From Desulfobacter hydrogenophilus (lineage in GTDB: Bacteria > Desulfobacterota > Desulfobacteria > Desulfobacterales > Desulfobacteraceae): DNA of 64,000 nt. The DNA lies in assembly GCF_004319545.1 (NCBI RefSeq), contig NZ_CP036313.1:4404501-4468500 (forward strand), given 5' to 3'. Below the pieces are notes generated by a model. That model had not been told where the DNA came from, ran no database searches, and was given only the letters and a program-made list of their open reading frames with translations. This document shows positions 43,278 to 51,987 of the stretch, in pieces. The translations under genes were made by a program, and so were the position numbers. Numbering within the stretch: position 1 is the stretch's first letter; the number at the start of each line of letters is the position of its first letter.

Positions 43278-44264
43278 TTATATTTCTACAACGACTTTAC
43301 CCACTCCCTGGCCGCCGGCAAGACGGTCATGGGCTTTCCCTACTTCATCAAGGGCAAATTTTTGTTCATCAAGCACCGGATATAAACCGCCGGCATCAAC
43401 AATCTGTGCAAGTTTACGAAGAATGGCCCCATGTTCTTCACGTTTATGGTCATGGATCATGGGGATTAACATGAAAATAACGTGCAAAGAGAGCCCCTTG
43501 AAATGCGCCAACGACAGATCCAGCTCAACCATTGCCACTGTGGATGCCACCTGGCCGTTGAGCGCCGCAGCCTCAAAGGAGTTTGCCAGATTCAACCCAC
43601 CGACCGAATCAAAGACAAGGTCAAAACCAGCCCCGTCTGTATGTTTATCAACATATCCGGCAACCGGTTCTGTCTTGTAATTGATGGCAGTGGCCCCAAG
43701 CTTCTCAATTAATGCCAGCTGTCTATCCCCTCCGCCAGTTGCAAAAACCTGCGCTTTAAAATGGCGTGCCAGTTGCAAGGCAATATGGCCGACCCCGCCG
43801 GAACCGCCATGGACCAGCACCTTTTGGCCCTGGGTAATACCTGCCCGTGTCAGCCCTTCATAGGCTGTAATGCCAACCAAAGGCAGGGCAGCAGCTTCCC
43901 TCATGGTCAGCTTTTCAGGTTTACGGGCAATCAGATTGGAATCGGCAACTATATATTCGGACAGCGTCCCGGGTAAATCACCTAATCCCCCGGCACAGCC
44001 ATATACTTCATCACCGGCAGCATATTCAGTTACCCCTTGGCCAACAGCTTCAACAATGCCGGCAAAGTCCATACCCAAGACAGCGGGAAGCTGTGGTGAA
44101 ATCGGCAGTTCTCTGCCCATCTGGCGAATCATGGTATCAACGGTATTAACACTGGTGGCCACAATTTTTACCAGCACATGGCCCGGTTTCACTTCCGGCT
44201 TGGCGATTTCAGCAGATTCAAATACGCTGGAATCCCCAAAATTCCGAATAATCATAGCTTTCAT
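43278..44264 (-). CDS. Zinc-independent medium-chain dehydrogenase (quinone oxidoreductase-like)
   Basis: A 328-residue MDR-family protein starting MKAMIIRNFGDSSVFESAEI, with the GroES-like domain (DTMIRQMGR, PAVLGMDFAGIVEAVG), VHGGSGGVGHIALQLARHF as the NADP-binding Rossmann motif, and a typical C-terminus ending GKAHDRLAGGQGVGKVVVEI. Catalytic zinc ligands are not present, so it is of the quinone oxidoreductase/enoyl reductase type. GGAG upstream supports ATG 44264. The substrate is unknown. Confidence 0.88.
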   Translation of the reverse strand: MKAMIIRNFGDSSVFESAEIAKPEVKPGHVLVKIVATSVNTVDTMIRQMGRELPISPQLPAVLGMDFAGIVEAVGQGVTEYAAGDEVYGCAGGLGDLPGTLSEYIVADSNLIARKPEKLTMREAAALPLVGITAYEGLTRAGITQGQKVLVHGGSGGVGHIALQLARHFKAQVFATGGGDRQLALIEKLGATAINYKTEPVAGYVDKHTDGAGFDLVFDSVGGLNLANSFEAAALNGQVASTVAMVELDLSLAHFKGLSLHVIFMLIPMIHDHKREEHGAILRKLAQIVDAGGLYPVLDEQKFALDEVGKAHDRLAGGQGVGKVVVEI

Positions 44265-44306
44265 TGGTCATTATCTCCTTAAAAATTTGTAATCAATAAA
44301 CATGGG

Positions 44307-45182
44307 CTACCATGCAAATGTTTTAAGCACCTCTTGCCTGGTTACCGGATGGGTGGCAATGGCATGGTCGATTTTTTCCAGAAAGGCTTCCCGGTGTTCC
44401 GGCAGCCGTCCCTTGGAAGAGACGATATTGTTGCCATGGTCTCCCCAGTAAAAGGTGTTGAAGTCCGTGAGGTTCTCAAGAAGATATTTTTCCTCCTCAA
44501 GGATCTGCAGCGGAGTAGCCTGAATGAATTCCCCGGCTACAATTTCTTTAGCCAATTCAGTCCCCGGCTGTACAGCCAGGGCCATAGGGGCCACCTCTTC
44601 GGGCTCCATCAGGTTGAGCAACCGGGTGGTTTCAGCAATATGCTCACAGGACCGCTCTTTTCCCCCCAGCCCGAAGATAAAGGAAAGCAGCACTTCGATT
44701 CCGGCAGCTTTCGCATGCTCCATCCCGATTAGGGCTTGTTCCGGTGTCAGCCCTTTTTTGACCCATTTAAGAATTTCAGGATGACCTGATTCCAGGCCGG
44801 AATAGGCCATGGTTAATCCAGCCTGTTTGAGTTCCGTAAGTTCCGAAACGGATTTGCGCCGAAAATCATTCAGTCCGGCGTAGAGGGAAATTTTTGAGCA
44901 TTCCCCAAAAGAGGACCTGATCTTTTCAATCACTTTCAAAAGAAATACGGTTTTCAAGGCCAGTACATTCCCGTCAATAAGAAAGATTGATCCCACATAG
45001 GGAAAAAGCTGCCTCGCCTCATCAATATCATTGAAAATATCTTCAAGCGTCCTGATTCCGAATCTCTTTTCCCTGAACATATCGCAGAATGTACATTTAT
45101 TATGGGTGCAGCCCAGGGTGGTTTGTATCAACAGGCTGTTGGCCTCAATCCAGGGGCGGTATATTTTCCCTTGGTAGTTCAT
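44307..45182 (-). CDS. Radical SAM protein
   Basis: A 291-residue radical SAM enzyme. The cluster motif is TLGCTHNKCTFCDMFREKRF, with a CxxxxCxxC spacing (four residues between the first two Cys) seen in a specific uncharacterised family. SAM-binding and barrel segments follow (SIFLIDGNVLALKT and GLTMAYSGLESGHPEILKWV). The C-terminal domain has no B12 or extra cluster motif. The reaction is unknown. It shares orientation with the MDR downstream and the SDR upstream. Confidence 0.88.
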   Translation of the reverse strand: MNYQGKIYRPWIEANSLLIQTTLGCTHNKCTFCDMFREKRFGIRTLEDIFNDIDEARQLFPYVGSIFLIDGNVLALKTVFLLKVIEKIRSSFGECSKISLYAGLNDFRRKSVSELTELKQAGLTMAYSGLESGHPEILKWVKKGLTPEQALIGMEHAKAAGIEVLLSFIFGLGGKERSCEHIAETTRLLNLMEPEEVAPMALAVQPGTELAKEIVAGEFIQATPLQILEEEKYLLENLTDFNTFYWGDHGNNIVSSKGRLPEHREAFLEKIDHAIATHPVTRQEVLKTFAW

Positions 45183-45218
45183 TTTACGATCCTCTTCCTT
45201 GTTCTGTTTTGCAATCTG

Positions 45219-46022
45219 TCATAATTCGTTCAACACAGCCTCAATAGTCCGGATGACTGCTTCACATTTTCGGTCATTGAGCGCATCAGCATGAGGAGAG
45301 GAAAATTTTCCTGAATCATTGTCAAAATAGCGCCCAGAGGCCGATGCAAATTCATCGGACAGGGCAGCCCGGCAGAGAATTTCAGCTCCGATACTAAGAT
45401 CTTTGCCGGCAACCCCGTATGCTTCTTTCACCATTTTGCTGCCCAAAAAGGAGGCAGGATTCACCGCAATGATCGCAGGATCTTTGTTCTTAAGGGCTCG
45501 ACCCATATGGCATGACCACATCGTCAGGGCCAATTTACTCTGGGCATATGCTTCACCGTCAGACAGCCTTGGCGGACCTGCCAGAATCGCAGTATCCACC
45601 GGCGCCTGGGCGGCCGAGGAGAGGTTAACGATTCGGCCCGAGCGGTTGAACAAGGGCAGCATTTTTTTCGTCAACATATAGGGGGCGATGGTATTAACGG
45701 CAAATCTCACATCAAGCCCGTCTCTGGTGACAGGATTCTGAACCTTGAAAACACCGGCATTATTTATCAATACATCAAGGCTGGTATGGTTCTCAGCAAC
45801 TTCAGCCCCAAGCCGTTGCACACCCTTGAGCTTCGATAGATCACATAGGTAGCTTGTCAACTTCCCGCCCGTGGACATTTCGGATAGTATTTTTTCCACA
45901 TCTGCAAGTTTGGCCGGGTTGCGCCCATGGATTATGAGGTTGTGTCCCTGGACGGCCAGCATCTTTGCGGCTTCCAATCCAATACCATCGGTTGCGCCTG
46001 TGATCAGAATATTTTTTTGCAT
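45219..46022 (-). CDS. Short-chain dehydrogenase/reductase
   Basis: A 267-residue SDR with the NAD(P)-binding motif ILITGATDGIGLEAAKML, the NNAG motif (DVLINNAGVF), a Ser in IVNLSSAAQA and the active-site YxxxK as AYAQSKLAL. It is most like WW-domain/retinol dehydrogenase-type SDRs. The substrate is unknown. GGGAGC lies just upstream of ATG 46022. Confidence 0.9.
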   Translation of the reverse strand: MQKNILITGATDGIGLEAAKMLAVQGHNLIIHGRNPAKLADVEKILSEMSTGGKLTSYLCDLSKLKGVQRLGAEVAENHTSLDVLINNAGVFKVQNPVTRDGLDVRFAVNTIAPYMLTKKMLPLFNRSGRIVNLSSAAQAPVDTAILAGPPRLSDGEAYAQSKLALTMWSCHMGRALKNKDPAIIAVNPASFLGSKMVKEAYGVAGKDLSIGAEILCRAALSDEFASASGRYFDNDSGKFSSPHADALNDRKCEAVIRTIEAVLNEL

Positions 46023-46121
46023 GATTCCTGCTCCCTTGTATCAATCAATTGTTCTATTCAATAATATAACCAATTAAAAATAATACAAATTAATAATTGT
46101 TATGCAATCCATAACTAAAAG

Positions 46122-46231
46122 CGTTTTATCATATAGTCCCGCCCACAGAAAAGGCACGACAATTAGATCCACCAAAATCTTTTGGTAATGCTGAACCGGT
46201 TGTTTCAACGAGCGGGATTATTGATAAAACG
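46122..46231. repeat. Imperfect inverted repeat beside the IS91-type element
   Basis: Arms 46122-46142 and 46212-46231 pair in 20 positions with one bulge and one G-T wobble (CGTTTTATCA...TCCCGC against GCGGGA...TGATAAAACG). The 69-nt loop has no gene. It lies within the 470-nt stretch 46023-46495 that otherwise holds only a 93-codon minus-strand frame (46218-46499, TTG start), which I do not accept. It may be an end of the IS91-type element or an unrelated hairpin. Confidence 0.5.
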
Positions 46232-46495
46232 TTGTTGAACAGAGCCGGTGGTCAGGGCCGGTAACGAGTGTTTTCACTATGGGGTTTATATCGATTGCTG
46301 GCAGACTGTGCAAGGATAATTTGGTGTGATTTTGATGGTAAATGCTCAACGATTCGGTTTTGAACTGCTGCATATATTCTGCTCTACGGATATAGGCGGT
46401 ACTTGTTTGTATTGTGCCGGGTTTTCGACGCACCTCATGGGTATGGCCTGAAGCCATTGCCTTTGCCACAAGTTGTTTTAGATCAAAGATTAGGG

Positions 46496-47734
46496 TCAAG
46501 AAGTATCCCAGGCAGCCACCTTTTTATTTGGGACAATATAGCCAATATATACCGGCAGCAACTCGTAAAGTCTTGTCAGGCGGCCTTTGCCACATTTGGG
46601 GCATGCTTTAATGTCAATGCCGGTCAGTCTGTGCATCATTTCTTCTACTGACTCATTTTCAGGATGTGCTGGCTCTTTGAACTTATCACCCGTCAATTTT
46701 CGGATCAGTTTTATGTTCACTGCTTTGTACCGGGGGGATAGAAAACCAAAGTGCCTGATTTTTTTAAACCCTCTGGGTAGCACATGAAGCAGGAACCGTC
46801 TGATGAACTCCACAGCATCAAGAGTCATCTCTTTTATGGCATCATTTTGAGCCCGGTCCTTCCAGGTGAACACAACTTTGCCGTCTTCAAAGGATTTGAT
46901 ACGGTAATTTGAAATGGCGACTCTATGGGTATACCTTCCTAAATATTCCAGGACTTTTTCAGGGCCGGAACAAGGGGCCTTGGCGTAACCGGACCATTTC
47001 TTTTTCCGGATAATTTTGATCAGGCGGTTGAAACCAGAACGGGTGCCGTACTTGGCCGTATTACCCGGGAACTTGAGATCCCCGTCCTGGTATAGTTGCT
47101 TGAGTCCTTTGATGTAGATGCCCTTGAACGCCTTTACTATGGAGGCTGTCTTGAATAGAAAATTCGTTTTGGATGGGGTCCATTGGGTTTTGTCTTCTGA
47201 CAGCACACCGCCGGGAACAAGGCAGTGCAGATGAAAATGGTCCAGGATGGTCTGGTTCCATGTATGCAATACGGCAATAAAGCCAGCCTGCCCCTGGAGT
47301 CTCCATTGGGGATCGGTAGCAAATTGTTTAATGGTCTGATTTACCGAGGAGAACAGCAGGTCCAGCAACGGCTTCATATTACAGAGGATGATAGGATTCA
47401 GGTTGTGGGGCAGTGTGAACACCAAATGATAATAGGTGGCAGGCAATAGTTCTGACACCCGTTTATCTAACCATTTTTCCTTGGTCATGGTCTGGCATTT
47501 GGGGCAGTGCCGGTTCCTGCAGGAGTTGTAGGAGTTCTTTTGGAAATCGCAGTCAGGGCAAGCGTCTATATGGCCTCCTAAAGCAGCTGTTCGGCAGGTA
47601 ATGATTTTATTCATGACCTTTATCTGTTCGTGTGAAGCTCCGAAAGTTTCCAAAAAGCGTTGCCCAGCGTGTCTGAAGATATCGGCAATGTCATGTTCGG
47701 GTCTGCTGCTTTTATTGCAGCATTCTCCGATCAT
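46496..47734 (-). CDS. IS91-family (HUH/Y2) transposase
   Basis: A 412-residue transposase. An N-terminal zinc-binding domain (HIDACPDCDFQKNSYNSCRN, then RHCPKCQTMTKEKW) is followed by the HUH core: YYHLVFTLPHNLNPI, LDHFHLHCLVPGGVL (HUH) and a catalytic Tyr region in YLGRYTHRVAISNYRI. A second zinc-ligand pair near the C-terminus reads KACPKCGKGRL. The family replicates as a rolling circle. No frameshift is visible. Its start overlaps the stop of the recombinase gene. Confidence 0.92.
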   Translation of the reverse strand: MIGECCNKSSRPEHDIADIFRHAGQRFLETFGASHEQIKVMNKIITCRTAALGGHIDACPDCDFQKNSYNSCRNRHCPKCQTMTKEKWLDKRVSELLPATYYHLVFTLPHNLNPIILCNMKPLLDLLFSSVNQTIKQFATDPQWRLQGQAGFIAVLHTWNQTILDHFHLHCLVPGGVLSEDKTQWTPSKTNFLFKTASIVKAFKGIYIKGLKQLYQDGDLKFPGNTAKYGTRSGFNRLIKIIRKKKWSGYAKAPCSGPEKVLEYLGRYTHRVAISNYRIKSFEDGKVVFTWKDRAQNDAIKEMTLDAVEFIRRFLLHVLPRGFKKIRHFGFLSPRYKAVNIKLIRKLTGDKFKEPAHPENESVEEMMHRLTGIDIKACPKCGKGRLTRLYELLPVYIGYIVPNKKVAAWDTS

Positions 47735-48564
47735 TAAAGCACCACGTCAGCCGGGCTGACAACTTGGGATATGGCCTCATTGCTGATGTGAAGATACTTT
47801 GCCGTGGTTCTGATGGATTTATGACCGAGCATCTGCTGAAGTACATGTGTCCGGGTTCCCTGTTCGAGAAGGTGAGTCGCAAAGCAGTGACGAAGGGTAT
47901 GTATGCCTTTGCCACGTTTTACACCGGCTTCTAACTTGGCCGTGTAATAAATTTTCTGAGCTGTCTCAACTGGCATCGGTTTTGATCTGGTTTTGCCGAA
48001 AAAGATCCATTCGTTCGGTTTAAAAAGCCGCCAGTAGTCTTCCAGAGTCTTTAGTAAGGTATCTGACAAGACTGTATACCGGTCTTTTCTGCCTTTACCT
48101 TGCTCTATCCGTATCATTTTGCGGGATCTTTCAATGTGTATCGGTTGGAGCTTTACAACTTCACTGACCCGCAATCCTGCGCTGTATGTGGCCAGAAGAA
48201 GGGCATAATGCTTGGGGTTGGTGCAGGCATTCAGTATTTGCGCCACTTCTTCCCGGCTCAGTGCCATGAAGATTTTCCTTTCCTGAGGCCGGGGCGGTAT
48301 GGAAATCTTGGGCTCCCGTTTTAATACATGCCTGTAAAATCTCTTTATCCCTGAGAACTGTACATTGCAGCTACTCCAGGCCAGTTGTCGGTCTGCAATA
48401 ATATAGTCGAGATAATCTTGGATCTGGGAATCGGTCAGTTGATCCGGTGCTTGCTTGTAGTGCGCGGCAAGCAATTTTACCGCATTCATATACGCCGCAT
48501 TTGTTTTTGGCGAAAGCCGGTGAAGAGTCATGTGTCGATCAAATTGTTGGCGAAGTTGTGTCAT
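47734..48564 (-). CDS. Tyrosine recombinase (XerC/D-like) of the IS91-type element
   Basis: A 276-residue phage-type integrase with an N-terminal SAM-like core-binding domain (MTLHRLSPKTNAAYMNAVKL) and the catalytic domain. The catalytic residues are Arg in YSAGLRVSEVVKL, Lys in IRIEQGKGRKDR, the HxxR set HTLRHCFATHLLE and the nucleophilic Tyr in LGHKSIRTTAKYLHIS. Many IS91-group elements carry such a companion gene. Stop and transposase ATG overlap as TAATG. Confidence 0.93.
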   Translation of the reverse strand: MTQLRQQFDRHMTLHRLSPKTNAAYMNAVKLLAAHYKQAPDQLTDSQIQDYLDYIIADRQLAWSSCNVQFSGIKRFYRHVLKREPKISIPPRPQERKIFMALSREEVAQILNACTNPKHYALLLATYSAGLRVSEVVKLQPIHIERSRKMIRIEQGKGRKDRYTVLSDTLLKTLEDYWRLFKPNEWIFFGKTRSKPMPVETAQKIYYTAKLEAGVKRGKGIHTLRHCFATHLLEQGTRTHVLQQMLGHKSIRTTAKYLHISNEAISQVVSPADVVL

Positions 48565-48733
48565 CTTTTCCTCCTGAATTATGGGTGGATACTCAGGAGA
48601 ATGATGGAATAAGACAGGGTAAATATAAAGGGATATTGTATAGTCGCGGCTGACTGGCCCATCAATGGGTAAGATGCCAGGTTGGCGTTTCTTTCCGCGG
48701 AGCGGTTTTGTTCAACAAGCTATTATGGCTCAC

Positions 48734-49606
48734 ATGATACCCATTGATCTGGACATAAACATGCTGCGTTGTTTTAAGGCGGTTGCCGAAACCGGAAGTT
48801 TTACCAAGGCTGGAAATAACATCGGCCTGACCCAGGCAGGCGTCAGTACAAAAATTCGCCGACTGGAAGAACGCCTGGATGCAAAGGTTTTCAACAGAAC
48901 AAGTAAAAAACTGTCCCTGACCCATGAGGGGGAAATCTTGCTGACCCATGCACAGCGGATTTTATCGGCCCATGACGAAGCTGTCAGCCAGTTGACGACA
49001 CCTAAAGCCTTCGGTCTCCTTCGTGTTGGACTGATTGATTATGTCTTGCCCGAACTATTGCCGGGAATCCTCAGCCAATTCAGAAAACGATATCCGAATA
49101 TTTCTCTTGAAGTTCAAATGGATTTGGGGACAGGACTTATTCCTGCCTTTGAAAAAGGAGATCTGGATCTGGTGGTTGCCGGAAAGGATCTATACCAGGG
49201 AAGCTGCCGGGTGCTTATCCAGGAACCATTAGTCTGGGCAACAGGGCAAGGTGCAGAATTTGATATGCATGAAACATTGCCTCTTATAGCACTGCCTTCA
49301 CCCTGTCATTTTAGAAAAATTGCCACCGAAGCTCTTGAACAAAAAAACCGAAAATGGAAAATTGGTTTCACAGTGACATCCATTTCAAGCGTTCAGACTG
49401 CGGTACAGGCAGGACTGGGGTTGTCCGTTCTACCCATAGGAGCATTAAAAGAAGGCTTAAACAAAGCGCCGTCCAAGCTGGAATTGCCTGAGCTGCCAAT
49501 GTTTTCCATCGCAATTTTTGCAGATGAGCAGAAAAAAAATAACGCCAGAGATGTTTTTATCAGTTACCTGGAAGCGGAAGTCGGTAAACAAAAAAGCTGC
49601 CGGTAA
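48734..49606 (+). CDS. LysR-family transcriptional regulator
   Basis: The 290-residue protein has a LysR helix-turn-helix (LRCFKAVAETGSFTKAGNNI, LTQAGVSTKIRRLEERLDAK, VFNRTSKKLSLTHEGEILLT) and a PBP2-type effector domain. The start at 48734 (MIPIDLDINMLRCF) sets the usual N-terminus; the frame is open upstream into the edge of the IS91-type region, where additional starts exist. No clear ribosome binding site is visible. The target is unknown; the neighbouring IS may have separated it from its original partners. Confidence 0.86.
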   Translation: MIPIDLDINMLRCFKAVAETGSFTKAGNNIGLTQAGVSTKIRRLEERLDAKVFNRTSKKLSLTHEGEILLTHAQRILSAHDEAVSQLTTPKAFGLLRVGLIDYVLPELLPGILSQFRKRYPNISLEVQMDLGTGLIPAFEKGDLDLVVAGKDLYQGSCRVLIQEPLVWATGQGAEFDMHETLPLIALPSPCHFRKIATEALEQKNRKWKIGFTVTSISSVQTAVQAGLGLSVLPIGALKEGLNKAPSKLELPELPMFSIAIFADEQKKNNARDVFISYLEAEVGKQKSCR

Positions 49607-49619
49607 AAATCCCGGCAGC
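49590..49619 (-). terminator. Terminator of the flavodoxin-TPR operon
   Basis: GCTGCCGG (49596-49603) pairs with CCGGCAGC (49612-49619). On the minus strand six T residues follow the stem (A run at 49590-49595 on the plus strand). It overlaps the last codons of the convergent LysR gene and lies 28 nt after the TPR gene stop. Confidence 0.75.
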
Positions 49620-49646
49620 AAGAGAGAGAAGAGAGATATGCCGATG

Positions 49647-49994
49647 TCAGGCGGCGGCGATGTCCAATGTTAAAAGATACACCAAATTTTTTTGAAGGGT
49701 TTTATAAAGAATATTGTCGGTACCGTAATGCTCGGTCACAATAGACATGGACTGTTCATAGGACAGCAGCGCTTTATCCCATTCCCCGGACATGGTGTAT
49801 AAATTGCCCTGGTTATTTAAAAGCTTTGCTACCAAGCACACTTTATTCAACTCACGAGTTAAAGAGAGCGCCTTATTCATATTTTTAAATGCTATATCAA
49901 ATTTTCCGGCATTTCCGGCTGCCATGGCTGTACGGTTCATAAAACCGATGTCCTTGAGCATGGATCGCAGACATTTTTTTTGTTTATGCGGCAT
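49647..49994 (-). CDS. Small TPR-repeat protein
   Basis: A 115-residue all-helical protein with two to three TPR-like repeats: NAGKFDIAFKNMNKALSLTR, LLNNQGNLYTMSGEWDKALL and SYEQSMSIVTEHYG. TPR repeats mediate protein contacts. It overlaps the flavodoxin gene upstream by 11 nt, so the two are cotranscribed. The function is unknown. Confidence 0.75.
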   Translation of the reverse strand: MPHKQKKCLRSMLKDIGFMNRTAMAAGNAGKFDIAFKNMNKALSLTRELNKVCLVAKLLNNQGNLYTMSGEWDKALLSYEQSMSIVTEHYGTDNILYKTLQKNLVYLLTLDIAAA

Positions 49995-50427
49995 TGATCA
50001 CATCCTGTGTCCATTCATTGATTTCTGATTCTTCTGGCTCTCCGTCAATCCTAAGCGACTCGCACACCAGGGTCGCACCAAGCTTTGCCAGCCTTTCTTC
50101 AAGGGCATCCACAGCCCCGCAGAAATGTTCATAAGATGAATCTCCACACCCGAACACGGCAAATTTCTTACCTGACAAATTTAAATCGCCATTCATATTT
50201 TCATAAAAAGGTGCAAAATCTTCCTGGAATTCGATCTCATCTTCTCCCCAGGTGGAACTGCCAAGCAGGTATAAATCAAATGCCTCATTTAGAATATCCA
50301 CACCAACATCAGACACATTGATTTTCTTAATAGTGTAATTAGCGTTGGATAAATCTGTTGAAATGGTATCAGCAACAGATTCAGTATTTCCGGTGGTTGA
50401 TCCGTAAACAATCAGTGCGTTACTCAT
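49984..50427 (-). CDS. Flavodoxin
   Basis: A 147-residue flavodoxin: the FMN phosphate loop is IVYGSTTGNTESVADTI, the aromatic loop is LGSSTWGEDEIE and the second loop is AVFGCGDSSYEHFCGAVDAL. Flavodoxins are one-electron carriers that replace ferredoxin, typical in sulfate reducers of the Desulfovibrio type. The start at 50427 (MSNALIV) is chosen over an upstream TTG and has GGGGGAG just upstream. The TPR gene follows with an 11-nt overlap. Confidence 0.95.
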   Translation of the reverse strand: MSNALIVYGSTTGNTESVADTISTDLSNANYTIKKINVSDVGVDILNEAFDLYLLGSSTWGEDEIEFQEDFAPFYENMNGDLNLSGKKFAVFGCGDSSYEHFCGAVDALEERLAKLGATLVCESLRIDGEPEESEINEWTQDVINAA

Positions 50428-50682
50428 AAGCTCCCCCAAAATTAATAATTAAGATAATTTATTTTTAGGTACAACTAACAATAAAAGCTAACAAATTTCA
50501 TGTCAAGTTTTTTTTTTAGCCGAGGGTAATTTTTATGATGTGAATTTATGCGCAACGCTTGTAACCTAAATATTACACGCACCCTTTGGCCGGATTGGCA
50601 AGACTTCGGGCATGCAGTATTGGGGTGTAAATTAAGCTACGGCTCATGATCGGAATAAAAAATTCCAAAATGTGGTTTAGAA

Positions 50683-50765
50683 TTTTCGTTCGTATTCAAG
50701 GCGTATCAATAAGGAGCATATTAAATATATGCTCCCATTGACACAACGAAGAAGACGGATGAAAA
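50683..50765. repeat. Structured intergenic repeat, copy B
   Basis: In the 410-nt gap between flavodoxin and gpsA. TTTTCGTTCGTATTC (50683-50697) pairs with GAAGACGGATGAAAA (50751-50765) in 14 of 15 positions, with two G-T wobbles. Its interior holds AAGGCG, a small hairpin GGAGCATA/TATGCTCC and GACACAACGAA; GGCAA follows the stem. The plan is the same as in copy A at 15909-15990, and the stems differ by compensatory changes. Confidence 0.65.
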
Positions 50766-50837
50766 GGCAAACCATATGGAAAGTTTGATTTTGAACTTGG
50801 GCCTAAGCTGACCGGAACAAGCGATCAGCTATGAAAA

Positions 50838-51854
50838 TTAAATCACGCCTGCCAGTTCATGCTTTAGGGATCGCCCCATAAGCCTTTCCACGGTTCTTTC
50901 CACAGGGCTGTTCTCAAACAAAACAGAATAAACTTCAGCGCAGATGGGCAAATCAACATTCAGCTTTTTTGACATGTTATAAACGGAGCGGGTGGTTTTA
51001 ACACCTTCGGCCACCATGCGCATTTCCGAGATAATATCATCCAGGCACTTGCCCTGCCCGATCTGTTTGCCGACAGTGTAATTTCTGCTGAGAAACCCTG
51101 TGCACGTCAAAAACAAATCACCGACACCGGCCAGCCCGGAAAGAGTTAGGGGATCTGCACCCAGGCGGGTGCCCAAGCGGTTCATTTCCGTCAGCCCCCG
51201 GGTGATCAGGGCGGCCCTGGGATTAAGCCCCATATTCATACCGTCACAGGCTCCTGCAGCAATGGCGATAACGTTTTTCATGGCCCCGCCGATCTGGGTG
51301 CCGACAATATCATGGTTAACGTAGACCCGGAAATTAGGTGTAGAAAATACGTTCTGGATGAATTCAGCCACCTCATTTTTCAGCGCTGCCGCTGCCACCA
51401 CAGTTGGTACTCCGGCAGCCACTTCCTTGGCAAAACTTGGGCCTGACAGCACGCCGAAATTGTGGTCAGGCAGAAAATCAATAATTTCGGACAGGATATC
51501 GGTCATGATCATGTGGGTTTTATTTTCAATCCCCTTGGACGCACTGACCAGAATGGTGCCCGGGGAAACAAACGGTTTCATCTGTGTGGCCACAGCGCGC
51601 ATACAATGGGAAGGCACCACCATGAGCACAAGATCTTTTCCGGACACTGCTTTTTCAATGTCATTGGTGGTTACAAGCTCCGGAGGCAGGCTGAACCCGG
51701 GCAGAAAACTTCTATTTTCCCGATAAAGGGTAATTTCCTCTTTTACCTCGGGTTCAAAAACCCAGTGATCCAAGGTAAACCCTTTATCCGCAAGTAGTTT
51801 GGCAAGTGCTGTTCCCCAGGCACCTGCCCCGACAACGCCGATTTTTGTATTCAT
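50838..51854 (-). CDS. gpsA: Glycerol-3-phosphate dehydrogenase [NAD(P)+]
   Basis: GpsA reduces dihydroxyacetone phosphate to sn-glycerol-3-phosphate, the first step of phospholipid synthesis. The 338-residue protein starts MNTKIGVVGAGAWGTALAKL; the frame continues 20 codons further upstream, but this start gives the normal N-terminus. Motifs are LVMVVPSHCMRAV, LSGPSFAKEVAAGVPTVVAA, the catalytic Lys in GTQIGGAMKNVIAIAAGACD, and LNPRAALITRGLTEM. It is followed by the Bat operon on the same strand. Confidence 0.95.
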   Translation of the reverse strand: MNTKIGVVGAGAWGTALAKLLADKGFTLDHWVFEPEVKEEITLYRENRSFLPGFSLPPELVTTNDIEKAVSGKDLVLMVVPSHCMRAVATQMKPFVSPGTILVSASKGIENKTHMIMTDILSEIIDFLPDHNFGVLSGPSFAKEVAAGVPTVVAAAALKNEVAEFIQNVFSTPNFRVYVNHDIVGTQIGGAMKNVIAIAAGACDGMNMGLNPRAALITRGLTEMNRLGTRLGADPLTLSGLAGVGDLFLTCTGFLSRNYTVGKQIGQGKCLDDIISEMRMVAEGVKTTRSVYNMSKKLNVDLPICAEVYSVLFENSPVERTVERLMGRSLKHELAGVI

Positions 51855-51987
51855 GATATCCATAGACGGTTTTATTCCTGCCCGTCCCGGCAAAATTTTG
51901 TCCGGGCGGATCATTGATTTGTTAAAAATTAGTTAGCTTTTATATATTAATTTGCCAAGAGATTCAACGTCAGTTTATATATCCTTT

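Larger units (their letters stand above)
46496..48564 (-). mobile_element. IS91-type element (core: transposase and tyrosine recombinase)
   Basis: The two genes are joined by TAATG and read in the same direction. IS91-group elements move by rolling-circle replication from specific ends and insert next to a short target without duplication; the exact ends cannot be fixed here, so only the coding core is given. The element probably extends to about 46120 on one side and 48650 on the other. It separates an SDR gene from a LysR gene. Confidence 0.75.

Noticed and set aside
46218-46499. 93-codon frame next to the IS91-type transposase
   Set aside because: Only a TTG start overlapping the transposase stop and no recognisable family; kept as a remark only.
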